Below, one piece after another: positions 51,938 to 60,948 of a stretch of DNA of 64,000 nt. The position numbers were made by a program, and so were the translations under genes. The notes beneath the pieces were generated by a model. That model was not told the origin of the DNA, did no database searches, and was given only the letters and a program-made list of their open reading frames with translations. Each line of letters begins with the position of its first letter. Within the stretch, counting starts at the first letter, position 1. The stretch is from contig DS999407.1 of assembly GCA_000158155.1 (NCBI GenBank), forward strand, positions 67,919 through 131,918, in the 5' to 3' direction. This DNA is from a gamma proteobacterium NOR5-3. Lineage in GTDB: Bacteria; Pseudomonadota; Gammaproteobacteria; Pseudomonadales; Halieaceae.

Positions 51938-52804
51938 ATGAAGACTGATAGAGTCTTTGATTTTGCGAATCATCGCCTTCAGCGTGTCAGCAATCATGTA
52001 CTGATTTCCGGCGCGCCGCTGAATATGGATCGGGCTTTACGTAAGCATCATGCAATGCAGATCGCCTGGGCGGCACCGGGCTCGATTGTGCGTGCAAAGG
52101 TGGGCGACGCGGAGTTGGTAGGTCATTGTGTAGCGATTAACAGCGGTGTTGAACATACGCTGGAAATAGAACACGGCTTCATTGCTATGGTTGACTCAGC
52201 GTATGCAGCTGTTTTCAGGAGGCATGTCGGGCAATCGTATGTAGGCGGCGTCCTGTCAGGGCAGTTATGGGATGGTGAGTCCTCTAGTTGCCTTGATATG
52301 ATGTGGCGCTTGGTTGATCGCCGCGATCAGTGTCCATTGGATCCGCGTGTGACCAAGGTCCTTACTTGGATGGATGAAATGGAGGTCGCGGCGCAGTGGC
52401 CCAGTGTATGCGGCGATGCGGCAGCCGAACATGTGCACCTGTCAAAGAGCCGGTTCCTGCATCTTTTCTCCGACAACATTGGCACGCCTTGGAGAACATA
52501 CCTGATATGGCGCCGAGCCATTGTTGCCATGATAGCGATATTCGACGGGTATTCGGTCGCACATGCAGCCGATGTGGCTGGCTATGCCGATGCAGCGCAC
52601 CTCTCGCGTCAGGTGAAAGGGATTTTTGGTCTGTCGCCTACCGAGGTGTTGGCCTATGCGCTGGCGGCCAGGGCTGAAATCCCTAATCGCACAACACTGT
52701 CAAGCAGCGGGTACGCGGGGCCTCATCTAGCGACGAAAGACCTGCATCACGACTTAGCTGGAGGGGCACTGATGAAGCGTTTCGACTCTCTTTATGGCCG
52801 CTGA
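51938..52804 (+). CDS. AraC-family regulator, non-Arabinose_bd type (paralogue 1)
   Basis: A 288-aa regulator. The ATG at 51938 has GGAGG ten bases upstream; an in-frame TTG lies ten codons earlier. The N-terminal ~130 residues form a beta-rich sensor (VLISGAPLNMD, IAWAAPGSIVRAKVGDAELVG). The C-terminal HTH lies at about 165-255 (VHLSKSRFLHLFSDNIGTPWRTYLIWRR, VAHAADVAGYADAAHLSRQVKGIFGLSP). It is clearly paralogous to the gene at 60949-61740. It precedes the kinase gene on the same strand but is separated by 311 bp. Confidence 0.85.
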   Translation: MKTDRVFDFANHRLQRVSNHVLISGAPLNMDRALRKHHAMQIAWAAPGSIVRAKVGDAELVGHCVAINSGVEHTLEIEHGFIAMVDSAYAAVFRRHVGQSYVGGVLSGQLWDGESSSCLDMMWRLVDRRDQCPLDPRVTKVLTWMDEMEVAAQWPSVCGDAAAEHVHLSKSRFLHLFSDNIGTPWRTYLIWRRAIVAMIAIFDGYSVAHAADVAGYADAAHLSRQVKGIFGLSPTEVLAYALAARAEIPNRTTLSSSGYAGPHLATKDLHHDLAGGALMKRFDSLYGR

Positions 52805-53115
52805 ATCCTCGCGTGGCCATCAGATTCTAATCGTTACTGATCAATGGTCAGGCTAGGCATCCGCCGCGCAGATGCAGATAAGATGTGCGCATCGTACCGC
52901 CAGCCGGCTAGCCACTTCCACAACCACAACGAGGTAACCACGATTTGGGATTTGGCGACCAGCCTTGCTCGGATTCCTTGGGAGAATGTTTGTTGCTAAT
53001 GAGCAGCCACCTTATAGCCATTGTGTATGGCTTATAGTTGCCTGGTAATGTGGTGGCGATTCAATCCGATTATAGACTTATATTGGCGTAATGGGGGCTT
53101 CAGGAGGCCTGTGAC
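52805..53115 (+). other. Upstream region of the kinase gene
   Basis: A 311-bp gap with no open frame of note. AGGAGG lies eight bases before the kinase ATG. An AT-rich stretch near 53070-53085 (ATTATAGACTTATATT) may hold the promoter. Confidence 0.4.
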
Positions 53116-54339
53116 ATGACTGACGCGACCACCTTGGCACGACTTACGCTGGCGCTTCCGGAGGCGGAGGCGGAGGCGGAGCGTGAGCAGTTTCTGCGAG
53201 CAAGTTGTGGTGATGACGACCGCTTATTGAAAACCGTCACAGGCTTATTGCCCGAGATGGAAGGGCGACTGATCGGACATCTGCCCGCCAATGCGCAAGT
53301 CGGCCCTTACTATATTCTGGAGCATCTGGACGACGGCAGTATGGGTTCGGTTTATCTGGCTGAACAGCGAGAGCCGGTGGAGCGGCTTGTTGCCCTCAAA
53401 ATCCTCAGGCCCTCAGTTGATAGCGAGCAGATTCTCAATCGATTTGAAGGGGAAAGTCGGGCGCTAGCCCTCATGTCTCACCCCAACGTAGCATCAGTGA
53501 TTGACGCTGGAAAGGCTATTGCTGGGCAGCCTTACTTTGCAATGGAGTACGTTGATGGGAAGCCGATAACCGACTACAGCGATAGCCGGCGTCTTACCCT
53601 TGAGCAGCGGGTCGAGCTTTTCTTACAAATCTGCAATGGTGTCGCACATGCGCACCAAAAAGGGGTTATTCATCGGGACTTAAAGCCGGGGAATATCCTG
53701 GTTACCGAGGTTGACGATAAGCCGTTGGTCAAGATCATTGACTTTGGCTTGGCCAAATCGGTTGAACGAAAACTTAGCGTACGAACGGTACACACCCAAT
53801 TAGGGTCATTTGTCGGAACGCCACTTTACTCAAGCCCAGAACAGATAATGGGAAGCGATGACGTAGACACCCGTTGCGACGTTTACAGCCTCGGTGTCAT
53901 TCTTTACGAACTTATCACCGGTACACTTCCCCTGAATGCTGAGATCTTTGAGCGCACTGAGGATCTCAAGCAGTTGGTAACGACCGCCACGCTACCCCCT
54001 TCATCAGGGTTCGCGCGCTTGGAGGAAGGTAAAGAGGACATCGCCTCAAATCGGGGCTTGAATGCGAGCGCGCTTGAACAGCGCTCTGAAATCAGACATT
54101 GGCTGGATAGCGATGAAATGCCTGGAGAAGGATCGCACCGATCGTTACCCCGCCGTACTCTTGCTTATAGACGACCTTCAGGCATGTCTCACAGACCGCC
54201 CGGTAAGCGCCCGCGCGCCTACATTTGCATATCACCTAAGGAAGTTTTTGCGGCGCCACCGCGTGGGTGTGCTGGCGGGAGCGGCGGTGGTGCTTGCGAT
54301 GGCAGTCGGCACTGTCACGACGCTCATGGCTTACTTTGA
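53116..54339 (+). CDS. Ser/Thr protein kinase, N-terminal part of a frameshifted gene
   Basis: Reads a bacterial eukaryotic-like kinase. A short N-terminal helical segment is followed by a kinase domain from about residue 64. The glycine loop is DGSMGSVY (73-80), the ATP lysine K95 (VALKIL), the catalytic loop HRDLKPGN (186-193), DFG 209-211 and the APE-like SSPEQ near 240. Family resemblance is lost after about residue 320 (ASNRGLN), and the expected continuation (LKSDIGWIAMKCLEKDR) is in the next frame. The remaining ~85 residues to the stop at 54339 are therefore off-frame translation. A short GGCGGA run encodes EAEAEAE near residue 17. Confidence 0.8.
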   Translation: MTDATTLARLTLALPEAEAEAEREQFLRASCGDDDRLLKTVTGLLPEMEGRLIGHLPANAQVGPYYILEHLDDGSMGSVYLAEQREPVERLVALKILRPSVDSEQILNRFEGESRALALMSHPNVASVIDAGKAIAGQPYFAMEYVDGKPITDYSDSRRLTLEQRVELFLQICNGVAHAHQKGVIHRDLKPGNILVTEVDDKPLVKIIDFGLAKSVERKLSVRTVHTQLGSFVGTPLYSSPEQIMGSDDVDTRCDVYSLGVILYELITGTLPLNAEIFERTEDLKQLVTTATLPPSSGFARLEEGKEDIASNRGLNASALEQRSEIRHWLDSDEMPGEGSHRSLPRRTLAYRRPSGMSHRPPGKRPRAYICISPKEVFAAPPRGCAGGSGGGACDGSRHCHDAHGLL

Positions 54340-56041
54340 GATGGAGCGCCAGTCAGCGCTATCTGAAGCGGTATCTTCAATGATGGGAGACATGCTGCTG
54401 TCGGCGGACCCTTGGAACAAGAATTACCGTGACGAGATTACCATCGTGCAGGTTCTCGACAATCTGGAGCAAAAGCTACAAAGCGGAGCGTTGATGCGCG
54501 GTGACGATTACGAGCGGATTCGTCGCTTGGGTATTGAGGCAGAGTTGATCAGCACCTTGCGATACCGTATTGCGCAGGTTCGTCTGAGTACGGGCGACTT
54601 TGCAAGTGCGGAATCGAATATTAACATTGCGCTTGCTGAGTTGCCCGATGATATTTCACTCGATATCAGATCGAATATGGAACTGTTGTCTGCGCAGATA
54701 AGGGCAAACTTGGGGCGCAATGATGATGGTTGGAGTCAAGTAGAGACGACGTTATCTAGAGTTGATCCGCCGGCGGATATTGACGACGCTCGGGTCTTTA
54801 CAAAAGCCATTGATGCTCTTCAACGGTTAGCGCTTACAGACGGAGGCCGACTTGAAAGAGCTGTCGACACCCTGGAGCGCATCACCCAAATAACCATCCG
54901 CTTTTTTGGTCCAGAATCACCAGAGTACGCAAATAGCCTGCTGTCACTCGCAAACATGAGGTACTACTTGGACATACAAGATCCATTGGCCAGAGCTAAT
55001 GCGGCGACGGTTTATGCCGCTTCGAAGCGTATGGATTTACCGGATCCCGTGCTGACGACTGATGCCGCGAGGCTGCTGGTAGCCGCAGGTCTACAGGCGA
55101 AGGGCCTGCAGGCCGAACATAAAGCCGCAGCGCTAATCACCGCGGAGGAGCATTTGCAGTGGTCAATCGATACGTTTGGTGAGACACATGGCGCTGCCCT
55201 GTCTGCTTTTTCACTGTACTCTTATGCTCTTGCGCAGCATGGGGATGTGCAAGCTTCTAGGGACGTAGCTTTTCGTGGCTTCACGCTGTTTTTGGAGAGT
55301 GGTACGAAAAGCCCCAGGCTGCGCCTAGAGTTTCTCCAAGCTCTAGCAGGCGCAGCAATGCAGTTGCGAGATTTCCAACAATGTAGGGAGTATGCGGAGG
55401 GGGGGATGTCGATCTCTGAATCGAACCCGCCTCTCCATCAGACATTTCAGGGCTTGCTCGCAGAGTGCAGTTTCAACGTCGGCAAGCTGGTGGACGCCAA
55501 GGTGATTTTAGATAGCGTAGTGTTCGAGGACAGCGTGCAGGAACGTTTCTGGTGGTCTTTGCTGTCCAAGATTGAATTGGCTATCGGGAACTATGAGGCT
55601 GCGATGACAGCTGCAGATGAGGCGATTGAACTAGGACTCGCTGCTTCTTGGGCGATTCATGGTGTTATTCATCGTAGCAACGGCGATCTTGAGCAGGCCC
55701 TTGACGCATTTCTGGCTGCTCACCAAGGAGGCCAGAGTGCTTCAGGGCAAGCGGCACCTGGCGACTGGCTGATCGACGTCAATCTTTGGCTGACTCAGAT
55801 TGCGCTAGGCCGCCAAGATCATTTTGAAGACATGCTCGGTTCGCTTAGCCTAGAGGGCGCTGCCAACCACGCGATCGTCACATTGGTGCAAATGGCTGCG
55901 GACGCGGCCCAGTCGAAGACGACGGATATGGACGAGTCAGAACGATATTTGCAGATAGTAGAGGACTACTACGGTACTTACACGATTGAGTACAAAACGG
56001 CTGCCTATAGCCTCGAGTTGATTGAGAGGCGTCTATATTGA
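54062..56041 (+). CDS. Kinase C-lobe end, transmembrane segment and TPR region (second frame)
   Basis: This frame opens at an ATG directly after an in-frame TGA and carries the C-terminal part of the same kinase: SDIGWIAMKCLEKDRTDRYPAV, a basic stretch and a membrane helix (VGVLAGAAVVLAMAVGTVTTLM, about 75-97). About 550 residues of TPR-like helices follow, to the stop at 56041. The layout is that of membrane-bound kinases with an external TPR sensor. Joining it to the preceding frame needs a +1 shift between 54062 and about 54100. It could be a real mutation, a sequencing error, or a coupled two-protein arrangement. Confidence 0.75.
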   Translation: MRARLNSALKSDIGWIAMKCLEKDRTDRYPAVLLLIDDLQACLTDRPVSARAPTFAYHLRKFLRRHRVGVLAGAAVVLAMAVGTVTTLMAYFEMERQSALSEAVSSMMGDMLLSADPWNKNYRDEITIVQVLDNLEQKLQSGALMRGDDYERIRRLGIEAELISTLRYRIAQVRLSTGDFASAESNINIALAELPDDISLDIRSNMELLSAQIRANLGRNDDGWSQVETTLSRVDPPADIDDARVFTKAIDALQRLALTDGGRLERAVDTLERITQITIRFFGPESPEYANSLLSLANMRYYLDIQDPLARANAATVYAASKRMDLPDPVLTTDAARLLVAAGLQAKGLQAEHKAAALITAEEHLQWSIDTFGETHGAALSAFSLYSYALAQHGDVQASRDVAFRGFTLFLESGTKSPRLRLEFLQALAGAAMQLRDFQQCREYAEGGMSISESNPPLHQTFQGLLAECSFNVGKLVDAKVILDSVVFEDSVQERFWWSLLSKIELAIGNYEAAMTAADEAIELGLAASWAIHGVIHRSNGDLEQALDAFLAAHQGGQSASGQAAPGDWLIDVNLWLTQIALGRQDHFEDMLGSLSLEGAANHAIVTLVQMAADAAQSKTTDMDESERYLQIVEDYYGTYTIEYKTAAYSLELIERRLY

Positions 56042-56122
56042 TAGCAGTTGACTGCACGAGAAGCCCTGCAAAGTCCAAAGGTTGGCGCGGTTGTGTTTGA
56101 GCGGCTCAGGCTTCCCCAGATC

Positions 56123-56239
56123 TTATGAGAGGGTGCCGGATAGGCGCGTTTCCTTGAGTAATTTATATAGCGCTTCGTGGAGTCGTTTGTCCGTCATGCG
56201 CATGGCTTGGTACTGTTCGAAATTCTGTGTCACAGTCAT
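56123..56239 (-). CDS. Small ORF (38 aa), hypothetical
   Basis: ATG at 56239 with GAGG six bases upstream, TAA at 56123. The peptide (MTVTQNFEQYQAMRMTDKR...) is hydrophilic and helical. It lies between the kinase and the IS481-like remnant and may be a fragment of a gene broken by that insertion. Confidence 0.3.
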   Translation of the reverse strand: MTVTQNFEQYQAMRMTDKRLHEALYKLLKETRLSGTLS

Positions 56240-56263
56240 TGCTGTCCTCGGCGAATTACAAAC

Positions 56264-56533
56264 TCAAGGGGCAGTTGGTAGCTCAAACAATTCGCGACAA
56301 TGCTTCTTCCATCGGCAGTTATTGATATCAACGATCTTTTCGGCGCCTACATCTACTGGAGTAACGCCACCCAGCCCAGAATGAATCCGGGACTCTTTGA
56401 AATAGCACTGATATTCACGCAGCTTGTTCTCCATGTCTGTCGCTGTCAAAAACAAAGTTTGATCCAATAGTTCTCGCCGAACACTACCAACCAGTCGTTC
56501 AACAAATGGATGAGACATAGGTGCGTGTGGCAA
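56264..56533 (-). pseudogene. IS481-like integrase/transposase remnant (C-terminal part)
   Basis: About 90 residues of the C-terminal DDE region, MSHPFVERLVGSVRRELLDQ through SGLGGVTPVDVGAEKIVDIN. It belongs to the same family as the N-terminal remnant at 41893-42210 and completes its missing end, but lies 14 kb away and inverted. Confidence 0.85.
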
Positions 56534-56674
56534 TGATTTGATTTCTTCAATATCAAGGGTGAAGTCATCTTCGCCACCAGTGGCATCACCTTCGCGGTCG
56601 CCGCGTCTATGTATTTCCTCCCGGCTTCCTGATCGATACCGCGACCACAGAGGTCGCGGTTGCTATCGCCAAAC

Positions 56675-57250
56675 TTACTTGCGGACGCCTTCGATAGACA
56701 ACGTGACTCCGACTTCTTCGGACGCTGGCCCAAGGTCCTTGTCGATGCCAAATTCCGAGCGGCTGAGCTCAAAACTGCCGTCGAAACCCGCACGATAGCC
56801 GCCCCAAGGGTCGGTTCCCTCACCAATCTTGGTGATTACAATAGCGGCCGGTTTGGTGCGGCCATGCATGGTTAGGTTGCCGTGCAAGGTGCCGCCGTCT
56901 GCGCCGTCGGCATCGTAACGGGTACTCTCAAAACGGATCTCCGGATACTTGTCGACATCGAAGAAGTCGTCGCTGCGTAAATGCTTGTCACGTTCCGCGT
57001 GATTGGTGTCTAGGCTAGCGGTTTTGATCACCACCGAGGCCTTGGAAGCACCCGGGTTCTCGGCATCGTAACTGAAACTGCCGCTAAAGTCGTTGAAGCG
57101 GCCATGTAACCAACTGACGCCCAAATGCTGGATCTTAAACTGGACAAAGGCATGCATGCCCTTGGTATCGATCATGTATTCTGCAGCGGTAGCAGTCGTT
57201 GCCGAAAATGTAAGTGCTGAGGCTAGCACCAGAGATTGGATCAGTTTCAT
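56675..57250 (-). CDS. yceI: YceI-family periplasmic protein
   Basis: A 191-aa lipocalin-like YceI protein with a signal peptide ending near TATAAEY. Family landmarks are FVQFKIQHLGVSWLHGRF, KHLRSDDFFDVDKYPEIRFEST and LTMHGRTKPA. YceI proteins bind isoprenoid-type lipids in the periplasm. Its start overlaps by four bases the stop of the cytochrome b561 gene, a pairing seen in many proteobacteria. Confidence 0.93.
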   Translation of the reverse strand: MKLIQSLVLASALTFSATTATAAEYMIDTKGMHAFVQFKIQHLGVSWLHGRFNDFSGSFSYDAENPGASKASVVIKTASLDTNHAERDKHLRSDDFFDVDKYPEIRFESTRYDADGADGGTLHGNLTMHGRTKPAAIVITKIGEGTDPWGGYRAGFDGSFELSRSEFGIDKDLGPASEEVGVTLSIEGVRK

Positions 57251-57813
57251 GGTTGTTCACCGCGGTTTCGATGGGTTGGTTTGAGCATACGGATCAGGGT
57301 TATATCCCGATCCAGAAAATGATGTTTCAGCGCCGCCACGGCATGCAGCACCGCCAGGGTTATGAATACATGGGCCGAGACTTCGTGGATATCACCGGCC
57401 AGTTCACCGCGTTCGTCACTACCCGCAAAGATCGCCGGAATCGAAAACAGCTCGAACACTGCAATGCCTTTTCCCTTAGCGGTGGAGATCAGGTAACCAC
57501 TAACCAACAATATCAGCACCAGCAGATAGAACACATTATGGATAATATGAGCGAGATGATTGAGCCGAGCGTGGTCGCTCAAATCCTGAGGCCGGGGTTG
57601 CGAGTGATTCCACAGCAAGCGCAAGAGCATTAAGGCTGCCAGACTGATACCGATCGACTTGTGGATGTCCGGGGCGCGGTGATACCAGCCGTCGTAGTAA
57701 TCCAGCTCTACCATCCACCATCCCAGCGCATATAAACCAATGAAGCTCAGCGCCATCAGCCAGTGCAGTGTTATCGACACCCAGCCATAAGATGATAGTG
57801 AATTGTTCGGCAT
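57247..57813 (-). CDS. Cytochrome b561
   Basis: A 188-aa four-helix membrane cytochrome. The ATG at 57813 (MPNNSLSSYG) is used rather than upstream codons that would add a non-homologous leader. Heme-ligand histidines are seen in TLHWLMAL, DIHKSIGI, EVSAHVF and AVLHAVAALKHHFLDRD. It transfers electrons across or along the inner membrane and is coupled to yceI (ATGA overlap). An inverted repeat lies about 20 bases upstream. Confidence 0.92.
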   Translation of the reverse strand: MPNNSLSSYGWVSITLHWLMALSFIGLYALGWWMVELDYYDGWYHRAPDIHKSIGISLAALMLLRLLWNHSQPRPQDLSDHARLNHLAHIIHNVFYLLVLILLVSGYLISTAKGKGIAVFELFSIPAIFAGSDERGELAGDIHEVSAHVFITLAVLHAVAALKHHFLDRDITLIRMLKPTHRNRGEQP

Positions 57814-57833
57814 AGAGGCTTCTTGTTTAAATG

Positions 57834-57845
57834 TAGTGACCACTA
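57834..57845 (-). promoter_or_regulatory. Inverted repeat upstream of the cytochrome b561-yceI pair
   Basis: TAGTG and CACTA arms with a two-base spacer, 21 bases before the ATG. This is a possible operator; no regulator is assigned. Confidence 0.3.
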
Positions 57846-58094
57846 TGGGTTTATTCCCTGGAGACAGAGATATATAGACCGGTGATGCCAAGAGGGCCGT
57901 ACTCGACTCATCGATGAAAAATTCAGGAGCAGCATGCCGTCTACATCTCCCTGACATCACCCCACTTGCGCAATGAAACAGTCCCGTCGATCATAAGAAT
58001 GCGGAGCACAAATAAAATCCCTGACCACCTTAAGGACCTTGGACCCTGAAACCGCTCACAAAACGACCCTCTCTGCAAGAACAAGCAGGCCCCA

Positions 58095-58619
58095 TCAGAC
58101 CCTCTGCCGCGGCGCCACCCGCCGGGCAATCCCCGAAACCGCAGACCAATACCACAGCCGCTCCTCATCCACCGCAAACTGCGCATCCGACAACAACGTC
58201 GAAGTGTCGTGCAGCGACAGCGTCGCCTTAAACAACGGCCCCAATTCACCACACGTCAGTACCTCATGCTTGGCCAGCTGGTAGTCCGACGCACTCCACA
58301 GCGCCTCGTCCAGAGGTACATTAATAAACCAACGAAACAGCACACTATAGCGCACCCTTTCAAGAAACTGGTGATCGTCGCTCTCGCCATAAATCGCCTG
58401 CAACAGCATCGCCCGGACCACCGACTCCACCGCATCCTTTCCCTGAATACCCGTAAGGCGAAAATCCAGTATCGAACGACCCGTGGCTACCTCACTATCA
58501 AGCCACACTGCGGCCAACTCGCGCTCAAGCCAATCATCGAAGTGCTTTAGTGGGTGGTCCTGGGGAATACAGTCCTCAAGGCGTACCACCGAATACAGTG
58601 CTTTTCCCGCGTCACCCAT
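58095..58619 (-). pseudogene. Truncated IS1182-like transposase (N-terminal domain)
   Basis: A 174-aa protein covering the DUF772-type N-terminal domain (VRLEDCIPQDHPL, AMLLQAIYG, LFRWFINVPLDEALW) up to the strand with the first catalytic Asp (AQFAVDEERLW). It stops there, so the RNase-H-like catalytic core is missing. Yet it has a clean start with GGAGCG upstream and sits five bases after another gene, so it may be kept as a stand-alone DNA-binding protein. Confidence 0.6.
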
Positions 58620-58624
58620 CGTGA

Positions 58625-58894
58625 TTACGCTCCTATCCCCTGACCGTCCACACCGTATTGATCCGCCGTCCCAGCGGGACGGTCACACACGACCCGGCGT
58701 ACCCGCCACTCGCACCCCGTCGGGCAAAAGTACATACCTCCAGCCACATCCAATACCATTTCGGTCAACTCTCGCTCTGACCACCGACTACAGATCATGT
58801 CCGGCAGCGGCACGAGCCGGCTATCCCCCACGGTACGCCCCGCCGCGTCCTCAGCCCACAACTCGAATTCCCACATCCCACCGTTATCGCTCAT
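58625..58894 (-). CDS. Hypothetical protein, 89 aa
   Basis: Starts at the ATG at 58894, overlapping by one base the stop of the upstream small gene (TGATG), and ends five bases before the truncated transposase. It has a Trp-rich N-terminus (MWEFELWAEDAAG) and a pair CPTGC near residue 58. No family recognised. Tight spacing argues that it is a real gene. Confidence 0.5.
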   Translation of the reverse strand: MSDNGGMWEFELWAEDAAGRTVGDSRLVPLPDMICSRWSERELTEMVLDVAGGMYFCPTGCEWRVRRVVCDRPAGTADQYGVDGQGIGA

Positions 58895-59109
58895 CACACC
58901 CCCTCGCCTATTCGGCCGTCCCAGTCCGCATACATAAGGGCCCACACATCCGCCGCGTCGCCCTCACCGACCACCACCTCATATAACGCCGGGTCCACCC
59001 GCGCCAACTCCTGCGGCGTACGAATTCCCAGCACCCGCAGGTAATGCCGTAGCGCCACGACATTCAGTGGCGCGCCGCGTGCCTGGCGCTCACGACACAC
59101 TACAGTCAT
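58894..59109 (-). CDS. Hypothetical protein, 71 aa
   Basis: ATG at 59109 (an in-frame alternative lies five codons upstream). A small, mostly helical protein (LRHYLRVLGIRTPQELARVDPALYEVVV) resembling short helix-hairpin DNA-binding proteins, though no family is certain. It is coupled by TGATG to the next gene. Confidence 0.45.
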   Translation of the reverse strand: MTVVCRERQARGAPLNVVALRHYLRVLGIRTPQELARVDPALYEVVVGEGDAADVWALMYADWDGRIGEGV

Positions 59110-59142
59110 CCTGCGCACTTCCACGGAGTTCGCATCACTGAC

Positions 59143-59346
59143 TCATCCGACATAGCGCACCAGCCCGATCAGCGTCACAGCGCTGAACCCCGCGCTCGCG
59201 ATCAACATAAGACGCAGCGGCAGAAGGTCACTGGCAAGTACCGGTCGTCGTCGATCGCTGCACCGTTTGCACAGGCGCTCGCCACCCTCGCTGTCGATTC
59301 CCGCCGGCACGGTGTCGTAGCCAACTCCAGCATCGGGGCGAACCAT
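59143..59346 (-). CDS. Small single-pass membrane protein, 67 aa, hypothetical
   Basis: ATG at 59346. A CKRC pair near residue 28 precedes a hydrophobic C-terminal helix (LMLIASAGFSAVTLIGLV). It is followed 33 bases later by the 71-aa gene in the same direction. The ribosome site is weak, and the start may be further upstream. Confidence 0.35.
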   Translation of the reverse strand: MVRPDAGVGYDTVPAGIDSEGGERLCKRCSDRRRPVLASDLLPLRLMLIASAGFSAVTLIGLVRYVG

Positions 59347-59681
59347 TACCGTCGGGCTCGGCAGGTTACATCGATCTTGAACAGGTCTCACCTATCTGCG
59401 CTCCATCTTCTCATTCACGAGACATAGAATAGGTGGCTTGCTCGTCTTTGAATTGTAAAAAGCCGCTGAACTGTGTGAACGAGTCGCGGTTATGGGCGCT
59501 TAAAGCACGACAATCCCGCGCTATTTGTATAAACACGCTATAGGCATTTCCGAACCGAGCGGCCAGCGACAATCGCCCGGGGAAGCCGCCGCTGCGCCGA
59601 TGGACTGGCATCTAGCGCCTTTATACAGTCAGTCGGGAGTGAGCGTGGTTTCTGGTTGATGCACGGCGCCTTCACCAAACG

Positions 59682-60848
59682 TTACGTAATGAGCTCCGAT
59701 AGTCCCCGGCGTGGCGCGGGACTGAGGTGCTCCGCGCTCTCTGGTGGGGCGCCAAGCCGAGCGAGCATTTGAACCGTAAACCTCGGTTGGGGTGCCCCTA
59801 GCAGGGTGTGGATCGTTTGATACTCCTGCGCCACCTCCACGTATTCCTGCAGTGATTGCTGATTGGGGTGCATGGACAGCCCGAGCGTAGTGCCGGCCAG
59901 ATTCACACGCACATACGCTCTCCCGGCTTCGATCTGCTGATGGCGAGTATTGCCGTCGGTGACAATCCAAAGATAGGCCGGTGTAGAAGCGGTGATATCG
60001 TCAAACCATTGGACCTGAGAGGTTACCGCGAAAGAGTCGGGCGTTGGGGCCGCAAAGCGATTAAACATCCCAAGCCGATCAAGCGCTACGACGAGAGGAT
60101 CGGTTATCACAATGCCGTCCCTACTCTGACCGATTTCTGAAGAACCCACGCGAAGAACCTTCATGGACTCCATGAATGTGCGTTCCGTCATCAACTCCTT
60201 ATACCAAGCGGACATCACGGTATGCTTGATGGCGGTAAGTCTTTCCCCCTGCTCAACGCCGAACGCCACTTCCTGCGTGGATACGGCGGCCGCAAGCGCT
60301 TCGACATCCTTCGGCATAATGATTCGATGGGGATCATAAGCTCGCCGATCTGTGCGTCGGTCGAGCACAGCGTCAAAGAGAGGGCTTAACCTCGGTTCCC
60401 CACGCTCACCCAGTCTGACTAACGCCATACGCCGACCATCCAGATAATCGCCGGGCGTGCCGTCAGGGAATAGTGCTACGTCCACAGCGATGCCAATTGA
60501 CGCGGCTGCCATTTCCAGAAGCTCCAGAAACCCACCAAGCCCCATTAAAATCTGACGACCAAACGGATCGGTAGCGGGCAACAGTCTCGACTCGTCCAAG
60601 CTGATTGCAATCTCACTGGGCGTCGAAAGATCAGCTATCCACGGCTGCATGTTGTGTGGATTCGGCGCAAGAATCGCAAAGGACAATGCATAAAGCCTTG
60701 GGTCGCTATCCCGCCCAGCCTCACGCCAGGGCGCCAACGCGATCTCTGGTGTGGGAAACACCTTCCGGCTAGCATAGCGGTAGCTCCCCGCCGTCGCCGA
60801 CAGAACCACTCCGCCACCTACAAGACGAATCAATTGTCTGCGTTGCAT
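59682..60848 (-). CDS. Tat-exported nitroreductase-fold protein (Acg-like)
   Basis: A 388-aa protein. The ATG at 60848 is well supported by AGGAG seven bases upstream and then begins with a twin-arginine leader (MQRRQLIRLVGGGVVL). The body resembles the Acg family of FMN-binding nitroreductase-like proteins: LAPNPHNMQPWIADL (about 60-75), ATDPFGRQILMGLGGFLELLEMAAASIGI, RRTDRRAYDP, and GRAYVRVNLAGTTLGLSMHP near the C-terminus. Redox activity and FMN binding are inferred from the fold. It follows the AraC gene 100 bases downstream on the same strand, which may control it. Confidence 0.82.
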   Translation of the reverse strand: MQRRQLIRLVGGGVVLSATAGSYRYASRKVFPTPEIALAPWREAGRDSDPRLYALSFAILAPNPHNMQPWIADLSTPSEIAISLDESRLLPATDPFGRQILMGLGGFLELLEMAAASIGIAVDVALFPDGTPGDYLDGRRMALVRLGERGEPRLSPLFDAVLDRRTDRRAYDPHRIIMPKDVEALAAAVSTQEVAFGVEQGERLTAIKHTVMSAWYKELMTERTFMESMKVLRVGSSEIGQSRDGIVITDPLVVALDRLGMFNRFAAPTPDSFAVTSQVQWFDDITASTPAYLWIVTDGNTRHQQIEAGRAYVRVNLAGTTLGLSMHPNQQSLQEYVEVAQEYQTIHTLLGAPQPRFTVQMLARLGAPPESAEHLSPAPRRGLSELIT

Positions 60849-60948
60849 TCGCGCACTCCTGTATCGGGTATTCCGAGCTCCGCACAACGGCGACTCCATC
60901 GACCGTACGTCCTTCCGCATGGCATCGCTGGCTCCGAACGAAACACCG

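Noticed and set aside
53159-53183. GGCGGA run at the kinase start as a phase-variation repeat
   Set aside because: It is a hexamer-type coding run, so length changes stay in frame and would only vary an EA stretch.
59411-59611. A 66-codon minus-strand frame between the small-ORF operon and the nitroreductase
   Set aside because: No ribosome site, no family resemblance and no coupling to neighbours; composition is not clearly coding.
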